Source: an uncultured Pseudomonadota bacterium (GTDB lineage: Bacteria; Desulfobacterota_B; Binatia; UBA9968). Taken from it: a stretch of 9,210 bases of DNA. The notes below the pieces were generated by a model that saw only the letters and a list, made by a program, of their open reading frames with translations, was not told the origin of the DNA and did no database searches. Of this stretch, positions 5,151 through 9,210 are shown piece after piece. The translations under genes were made by a program, and so were the position numbers. The first letter of the stretch is position 1; each line of letters starts with the position of its first letter. The DNA lies in the NCBI GenBank assembly GCA_946478635.1, contig CAMLCX010000168.1:1-9210 (forward strand). The letters are read 5' to 3'.

Positions 5151-6140
5151 ATGATCATCGATGCCCACACGCATTTCACCACGGCGCCGGCGCAATTGCA
5201 GGCCTACCGCGGCCAGCAGATCACCAATCTAGGCAAGCCCATTCCGGCCAAACTCAGCATCAGCGATGAGGAACTGGCGCGCTCCATGCAGGGCCAGCTA
5301 AAGCGAATGAAAGATTCGGGTATCGACCGCTTGCTCTTCTCGCCGCAGGCGGGGGCCATGGGGCACCACTTCGGCTCGCCGCTGGTGAGCCGCTACTGGA
5401 CCGAAGCGTGCAACGATCTCATTGCCAGGGTTGCCAAAATGTTCCCTGACAAAATCTCGCCGGTCTGTCAGCTGCCGCAATCGCCCGGGGTCGGACCCAA
5501 GGAATGGGTCGATGAGCTCGATCGCTGCGTGAAAGATCTTGGCTTCATCGGCTGCAACGTCAATCCCGATGTGGCCGGAGGAAAGGAGCCGTTAACGCCG
5601 TCCATGGGCAGCGAGTGGTGGTATCCGCTATGGGAAAAAATGGTCGCCCTCGACGTGCCGTGCACGGTGCACGCCAGCGCGTCGCTCAACCCGGCGATGC
5701 ATCTCACCAACGCCTACTACATCGCGCACCACAACTCGGCCGCCGTCGAGTTGCTCAGATCGCGCGTGTTCAAGGATTTTCCAAAACTGAAAATTATCAT
5801 CCCGCACGGCGGCGGCGCGATCCCGTTTCAGTGGAACCGCCAGCGCGGCATGCACGTCAAAGAAGGGCTCGAGCCGTTCGAGGACGCGGCGCGCCGCGTC
5901 TACTGGGACATGGCGATCTACGACAAGGAATCCATGGAGCTCTTGATCAAGCGCGTCGGCCCCGACAATGTTTTGTTCGCCACCGAGATGTTCGGCGCGG
6001 TCAACGCCATCGACCCCAAGACCGGCCGCAACTTCGAAGACCTCGTGCCGATCTTCGAATCCATCGATTGGCTGACCGACGCGGAGCGCAAGAAGATTAC
6101 CGAAGAGAATGTAAGAAAAGTTTTCTCCCGGATCGCCTAG
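5151..6140 (+). CDS. Amidohydrolase-2 family, 4-oxalomesaconate hydratase (LigJ)-like
   Basis: This 329-residue protein is a member of the amidohydrolase superfamily (amidohydrolase_2), the group of ACMSD, gamma-resorcylate decarboxylase and LigJ. It resembles LigJ, the hydratase converting 4-oxalomesaconate to 4-carboxy-4-hydroxy-2-oxoadipate in protocatechuate/gallate 4,5-cleavage. Shared features include the opening MIIDAHTHFTTAP, GSEWWYPLWEKM (153-164), KDFPKLKIIIPHGGGAIP (208-225), and VLFATEMFGAVNAIDP (274-289), where ACMSD-type decarboxylases usually carry an Asp. Likely metal ligands and active residues are His6, His8, His174, His219 and Glu279. Length is close to LigJ (about 340). 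AGGAGG 6 nt upstream fixes the start. It is divergent from an HpcH aldolase and is followed after 24 nt by a cupin, so the latter two + genes form an operon. The family match is strong; the exact substrate is inferred, as paralogues with other substrates exist. Confidence 0.93.
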   Translation: MIIDAHTHFTTAPAQLQAYRGQQITNLGKPIPAKLSISDEELARSMQGQLKRMKDSGIDRLLFSPQAGAMGHHFGSPLVSRYWTEACNDLIARVAKMFPDKISPVCQLPQSPGVGPKEWVDELDRCVKDLGFIGCNVNPDVAGGKEPLTPSMGSEWWYPLWEKMVALDVPCTVHASASLNPAMHLTNAYYIAHHNSAAVELLRSRVFKDFPKLKIIIPHGGGAIPFQWNRQRGMHVKEGLEPFEDAARRVYWDMAIYDKESMELLIKRVGPDNVLFATEMFGAVNAIDPKTGRNFEDLVPIFESIDWLTDAERKKITEENVRKVFSRIA

Positions 6141-6164
6141 TCAAAAAAAGCACGGCACGGGGTC

Positions 6165-6476
6165 ATGACGGACCACCGCATCGTTTTTTCCAAACTCGAT
6201 TGGACGATCCCGCTACCGGGTGTCCGACACAAGATTCAACAAATTGGCACGCAAATTTTGCGGCTCGTGGAATATTCGTCCGAGATGAAACCGCACTGGT
6301 GCGAGCGCGGTCACGTCGGCTACATCCTGGAAGGGCGGTTTGAGATCGAGCTCGCTGATGAAACGTTAGTTTTTGCAGCTGGAGATGGCGTTTATATTCC
6401 GGGTGGCCGGAGCCATCGTCACCGCGCTCGCGTGCTTACGAGCATTGTTCGAGCATTGTTCGTCGAGGATGCTTAG
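6165..6476 (+). CDS. Small single-domain cupin protein
   Basis: This 103-residue protein is one cupin beta-barrel. Motif 1 is KPHWCERGHVGYILEGRFEIE (residues 42-61 and on) and motif 2 is GDGVYIPGGRSHRHR (73-87). Possible metal ligands are His44, Cys46 or Glu47, His50 and His84; Cys46 replaces the second His of the classical HxH. No fused DNA-binding or catalytic domain is present. The gene starts 24 nt after the amidohydrolase stop, so it is probably translated from the same message; the upstream GGGG is a weak ribosome site. Small cupins next to catabolic enzymes may be isomerases, dioxygenase-like enzymes or ligand-binding helpers; no specific reaction can be assigned. The 3' end contains a perfect 11-bp tandem duplication (6440-6461) that is read as SIVRALF. 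Confidence 0.9.
   Translation: MTDHRIVFSKLDWTIPLPGVRHKIQQIGTQILRLVEYSSEMKPHWCERGHVGYILEGRFEIELADETLVFAAGDGVYIPGGRSHRHRARVLTSIVRALFVEDA
6440..6461 (+). repeat. Perfect 11-bp tandem duplication inside the cupin gene
   Basis: GAGCATTGTTC occurs at 6440-6450 and again at 6451-6461. Because 11 is not a multiple of three, the two copies are read in different frames. Losing one copy would change the last residues of the cupin. Confidence 0.8.
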
Positions 6477-6543
6477 ATCCAGCGCTCCGGGCGGGCAGGA
6501 GGATCGGAAGGGGAGGGTTGCTGGCTCCACCATGACTCAAATC

Positions 6544-8136
6544 TCACAACTCCCGCGACGTGAGCCTATGGATCACCCCGGGGGGCGGCTTTTCGGTCCG
6601 GGGCACGGAACGCGGCATCGCAATGGTAAACGTCGACCCCTTGCCGAATTCACTTTCGACACGTCTCGATCCCTTGTGCAGCTCGACGATTTTCTTCGTG
6701 AGAGCCAGACCCAACCCGGTGCCGGGGAAACGCCGGGATGCTCCGGATTCCAGTTGTTCGAACTCGCGAAATATACGGGGCAAATCGTCACGCTTGATTC
6801 CGATGCCGCTGTCTTTGACCGCGATTTCTACTAACTCTTGCGCGCCGGTCCGGATGGCCAGCTGCACTACGCCTTCCTCATGACTGAATTTAATGGCGTT
6901 GGATAACAGGTTATACAACATCTGTTTCAGCTTACGGAGGTCGAGCGTCACCGCGTCAGCCGTGTCAGCCACCTCAAGATTGATCGTGATGTTTCTCTTC
7001 AAGGCAAACGGTCGCATGATCGTGCAGACTTCATCGGCAGCCGATTTTATTGAGAACGTTTCGGGATCCAGTTCCATCCGTCCTGCTTCGATCTTTGCGA
7101 GATCGAGCACATCGTTGATGAGCTGGAGCAGATGATGACCGCTGGTGGCAATGTCATTGAGGTACTCCTTCTGCTCTGTATTCAGGGGGCCGACTTTGCC
7201 GTCGACCAGCAGTTCGGCAAATCCGATGACGGCGTTCAGCGGCGTGCGCAACTCGTGCGACATGTTGGCGAGAAATTCGCTCTTGAGCCGGTTGGCCTCT
7301 TGAATGCGAAGATTTTGCTCTTCGAGCCGCCGGCTCCGCTGACTGAGTTCTTCCTGTTTCTTTTGTTCGGTCAGATCGCGGAGGTAGGCGGTAAACATCG
7401 GCTGTGTTTTTGACGAGATCGACGTAAGTGATAACTCGACGGGAAACTCCGAGCCGTCTCTGCGCATGGCGGTCAATTCGACGCGACCGCCGACGATCGA
7501 CCCGATGCCCGTCGCCAGATAGTGGGCGAGGGCCGCGCGATGTTTCGGTCGTAACGTGGGCGGTATGATCAGCTCGTCCATCGGCTGGCCGATGACTTCA
7601 TCGCGCTGGTAGCCAAAAGTTCTTTCCGCCTGCGGGTTGAATTCGCTGATATTTCCGGCGTGATCGATGGAAATGATGGAATCGAGCGCCGAATCGAAGA
7701 TCGCCGCCTTGCGCGCCTCGCTGTCGTGAAGCGCTTCTTCGGCCCGGCGGCGCTGCCGCCGCGTTTCCGCTTCACGAAGCTCGCGCTCCACCGACGGGAT
7801 GAGCCGCTTTACGTTTCCCTTCATCAAGTAGTCGCTGGCTCCCGATTTCATGACTTCAACCGCGAGGTCTTCGCCGATGCTGCCGGAAATGATAAAAAAC
7901 GGAATATCCAATCTGGTTGCCTTCAACAGCTCTAAGGCGGCGATACCGCTAAACTGTGGCAGAGCGAAATCCGCGATCACGAGATCCCAGGTATTCGCAT
8001 TCAAAGCAGCGGTCATGGCCTGGGCCGTTTCTACCCGCTCGAAGATCACTTCGTAGCCCGCTTGTTTGAGCTCGCGGACCGTGAGCAGAGCGTCGTCGAT
8101 GGAATCCTCGACTATCAAAAGACGAAGCGGGGCCAT
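6544..8136 (-). CDS. REC-PAS-HisKA-HATPase sensor kinase
   Basis: This 530-residue protein is cytoplasmic, with no membrane segment. Domains in order: a receiver domain at about 1-125 with acidic pair Glu10/Asp11, phospho-acceptor Asp56 (VIADFALP), Ser84 and Lys106 (YLMKG); a linker rich in charged residues (120-140); a PAS domain at about 141-258 (FNPQAERTFGYQRDEVIG) ending in YLRDLTEQKK; a coiled-coil-like stretch at 258-286; a HisKA domain with H-box SHELRTPLN, His294; and a HATPase domain with N-box NLLSNAIKF (409-417), G1 DSGIGI (442-447), F-box RIFREFEQL and G2 GTGLGLAL (472-479). The tail (about 510-530) is low in structure. The N-terminal receiver suggests it is itself phosphorylated by another kinase. 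It starts 1 nt after the stop of the small regulator (TAAAATG), with GGAG 10 nt upstream, pointing to translational coupling. PAS ligand unknown. Confidence 0.95.
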   Translation of the reverse strand: MAPLRLLIVEDSIDDALLTVRELKQAGYEVIFERVETAQAMTAALNANTWDLVIADFALPQFSGIAALELLKATRLDIPFFIISGSIGEDLAVEVMKSGASDYLMKGNVKRLIPSVERELREAETRRQRRRAEEALHDSEARKAAIFDSALDSIISIDHAGNISEFNPQAERTFGYQRDEVIGQPMDELIIPPTLRPKHRAALAHYLATGIGSIVGGRVELTAMRRDGSEFPVELSLTSISSKTQPMFTAYLRDLTEQKKQEELSQRSRRLEEQNLRIQEANRLKSEFLANMSHELRTPLNAVIGFAELLVDGKVGPLNTEQKEYLNDIATSGHHLLQLINDVLDLAKIEAGRMELDPETFSIKSAADEVCTIMRPFALKRNITINLEVADTADAVTLDLRKLKQMLYNLLSNAIKFSHEEGVVQLAIRTGAQELVEIAVKDSGIGIKRDDLPRIFREFEQLESGASRRFPGTGLGLALTKKIVELHKGSRRVESEFGKGSTFTIAMPRSVPRTEKPPPGVIHRLTSREL

Positions 8137-8137
8137 T

Positions 8138-8584
8138 TTATCGATTCTCCACGGGAGCGGACTCGTTCAGCAGCAACCAGTAGAGGCCCAGTTGGCGCAC
8201 GGCCTCGATGAACTGGGAGAAATCGACGGGTTTACGGATGTAGCTGTTCGCTCCCAGCGCATAACCGTTGATCAGATCCTGCTCTTCCTTCGAGGAGGTC
8301 AAAATCACGACGGGAAGAAATTTCGTCTTCTCGTTCCCGCGTATGCGTTTTAGCACTTCGAGCCCGTCGAGCTTGGGCAGCTTGAGGTCGAGCAATGTGA
8401 CGCTCGGCATCTTGCCGACGCCGCGACCTGCGAATGACCCGGTGCCGAAGAGAAAGTCCAAGGCTTCAACGCCGTCGCGCGCGACCACTACGTCGTTTTG
8501 AATATTATTTTTCTTTAGCGCTCGAAGCGTCAGTTCCTCGTCGTCGGGATTGTCTTCCACCAGCAGGATGACTTTATCACTCAT
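8138..8584 (-). CDS. Single-domain response regulator, Rcp1-like
   Basis: This 148-residue protein is a stand-alone receiver domain, CheY-like in fold and closest in style to Rcp1, the partner of cyanobacterial phytochrome kinases. Residues seen: Glu10 and Asp11 (LLVEDNPDDEE), phospho-acceptor Asp66 (LLDLKLPKLDG), Thr96 (ILTSS), Lys118 (YIRKPVDF). The ending GLYWLLLNESAP is typical of this subfamily. There is no output domain, so it likely passes phosphate on or acts by protein contact. The start is ATG 8584 because AAGGAG lies 6 nt upstream; a longer reading from 8653 would run into the preceding kinase gene. It begins 17 nt after the upstream kinase stop and its own stop abuts the next start, placing it in the middle of a three-gene operon. 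Confidence 0.95.
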   Translation of the reverse strand: MSDKVILLVEDNPDDEELTLRALKKNNIQNDVVVARDGVEALDFLFGTGSFAGRGVGKMPSVTLLDLKLPKLDGLEVLKRIRGNEKTKFLPVVILTSSKEEQDLINGYALGANSYIRKPVDFSQFIEAVRQLGLYWLLLNESAPVENR

Positions 8585-8590
8585 CGGTTT

Positions 8591-8596
8591 CTCCTT
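8591..8596 (-). promoter_or_regulatory. Ribosome binding site AAGGAG of the response regulator
   Basis: CTCCTT on +, 6 nt from the ATG at 8584. It decides that start over the upstream in-frame Met at 8653. Confidence 0.85.
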
Positions 8597-8601
8597 TTTG
8601 C

Positions 8602-9210
8602 CTAAAGCGTGAAATAGAATGTTGCTCCTTGATCGACTTTGCCTTCGGCCCAAACCCGGCCGCCGTGGCGGTGCACGATGCGCTGCACCGTAGCCAGCCC
8701 AACCCCCGTGCCGTTAAATTCCGTCATGGCGTGCAGCCGTTGAAAAGCGCCGAACAACTTGTCGGCATAGGCCATGTCGAAGCCGGCGCCGTCGTCGCGC
8801 ACGTAATAAACCGGTTTGCCGTTGTTCTGCATCGTGCCGAATTCGATTTTGGCGGTTGGGTGTTTGCCGGTAAACTTCCAGGCGTTGCGCAGCAGATTTT
8901 CGAGCAACACCCGGAGCAGACGCGGGTCGCCCTGGCTGCGCAGGCCTTCGGCGATGGTAAGTGCGACCTGACGGTAGGGCTCCGCCGCTTGCAGTTCCGC
9001 CGCGATATTCTTCACCAGCGCGCTCAGGTCGACGGTCTCGCGGCGCATCTCGCTTCGGGAGACGCGCGATAGATCCAGCATGTCGTCGATCAGCTGCGCC
9101 ATGCGCTGGGTGGCGGCGCGCACCCGTTGGAGATCGGTACGTCCCTGCTCATCGAGTTTGTCGCCGTGGTCTTCGAACAGAGCCTGGCTAAAACCGTCGA
9201 TGCTTCTGAG
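8602..9210 (-). CDS. Histidine kinase, C-terminal part, cut by the window edge
   Basis: The frame is open to the right edge, so the N-terminus lies outside and the gene is partial; 202 residues are visible. The first residues, LRSIDGFSQALFEDHGDKLD, are those that normally follow the H-box SHDLRAP in phytochrome-type kinases, so the phospho-accepting His should be about 18 nt beyond the edge. Then come the second HisKA helix (MAQLIDDMLDLSRVSRSEM), the N-box LLENLLRNAWKFTGK, G1 RDDGAGFDM, the FGAFQRLH F-box and G2 NGTGVGLATVQRIV, ending GKVDQGATFYFTL. The kinase type pairs naturally with the Rcp1-like regulator that follows after 17 nt. Its sensory domains cannot be seen; PAS, GAF or phytochrome modules are all possible. 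The GTG at 9123 is an internal Val codon, not the start. Confidence 0.95.
   Translation of the reverse strand, partial: LRSIDGFSQALFEDHGDKLDEQGRTDLQRVRAATQRMAQLIDDMLDLSRVSRSEMRRETVDLSALVKNIAAELQAAEPYRQVALTIAEGLRSQGDPRLLRVLLENLLRNAWKFTGKHPTAKIEFGTMQNNGKPVYYVRDDGAGFDMAYADKLFGAFQRLHAMTEFNGTGVGLATVQRIVHRHGGRVWAEGKVDQGATFYFTL

Noticed and set aside
5615..6343. 242-residue plus-strand frame across amidohydrolase and cupin
   Set aside because: Arg/Pro/His-rich out-of-frame translation; both overlapped genes have clear motifs in their own frames.
6477..6543. Terminator between the convergent cupin and kinase genes
   Set aside because: Only a loose CCAGC/GCTGG pairing with a large loop and no T-tract was found in the 67-bp gap.
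8585..8653. Longer N-terminus of the response regulator from 8653
   Set aside because: It would overlap the upstream kinase 3' end, and the ATG at 8584 has its own AAGGAG and the normal receiver opening.

Overview
The window looks like chromosomal DNA from an uncultured, moderately GC-rich bacterium. The genes are ordinary housekeeping, catabolic and signalling types. No phage, plasmid, transposase, CRISPR, rRNA or tRNA signal was seen. Shine-Dalgarno sites are clear at several starts (AGGAG/AGGAGG). The intergenic gaps carry a 9-bp repeat (TTGAACGNN) and one element resembling the CCTTCGACAAGCTCAGG-type repeat known from environmental genomes. That would fit a deltaproteobacterium-like, Tectomicrobia-like or NC10-like soil or marine lineage, but this placement is a weak inference.

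Layout: (1) 1-832, a VIT1/CCC1-family metal transporter on +, preceded by two small dyads. (2) 945-3536 on -, a DUF885 zinc-peptidase-like protein followed by endonuclease IV (nfo). The 105-bp gap between them holds a head-to-head array of four plus four 9-bp units that can fold into a long hairpin ending next to the nfo start codon. (3) 3537-3972, mostly intergenic, with a possible 56-residue two-helix membrane protein on +, a candidate promoter and a candidate terminator hairpin. (4) 3973-6476, a divergent catabolic locus: an HpcH/HpaI-family aldolase on -, and on + an amidohydrolase resembling 4-oxalomesaconate hydratase (LigJ) followed by a small cupin. The 314-bp gap between the divergent genes holds back-to-back promoter candidates sharing one -35 box, an inverted repeat, five tandem 9-bp units in the aldolase leader, and a hairpin-rich block in the amidohydrolase leader. 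(5) 6544-9210 on -, a tightly packed signalling operon: a histidine kinase cut by the window edge, a single-domain Rcp1-like response regulator, and a REC-PAS-histidine kinase.

Working together: the hydratase and aldolase could form consecutive steps of a protocatechuate/gallate meta-cleavage route (4-oxalomesaconate to 4-carboxy-4-hydroxy-2-oxoadipate, then to pyruvate and oxaloacetate). The aldolase would then be of the HpcH class rather than the usual RraA-like class. The signalling genes could form a phosphorelay (edge kinase, small regulator, REC-PAS kinase); their stimulus and output are not visible. The least explained signal is the 9-bp repeat, which occurs in three gene leaders, including a 17-bp exact match shared by sites 3 kb apart.
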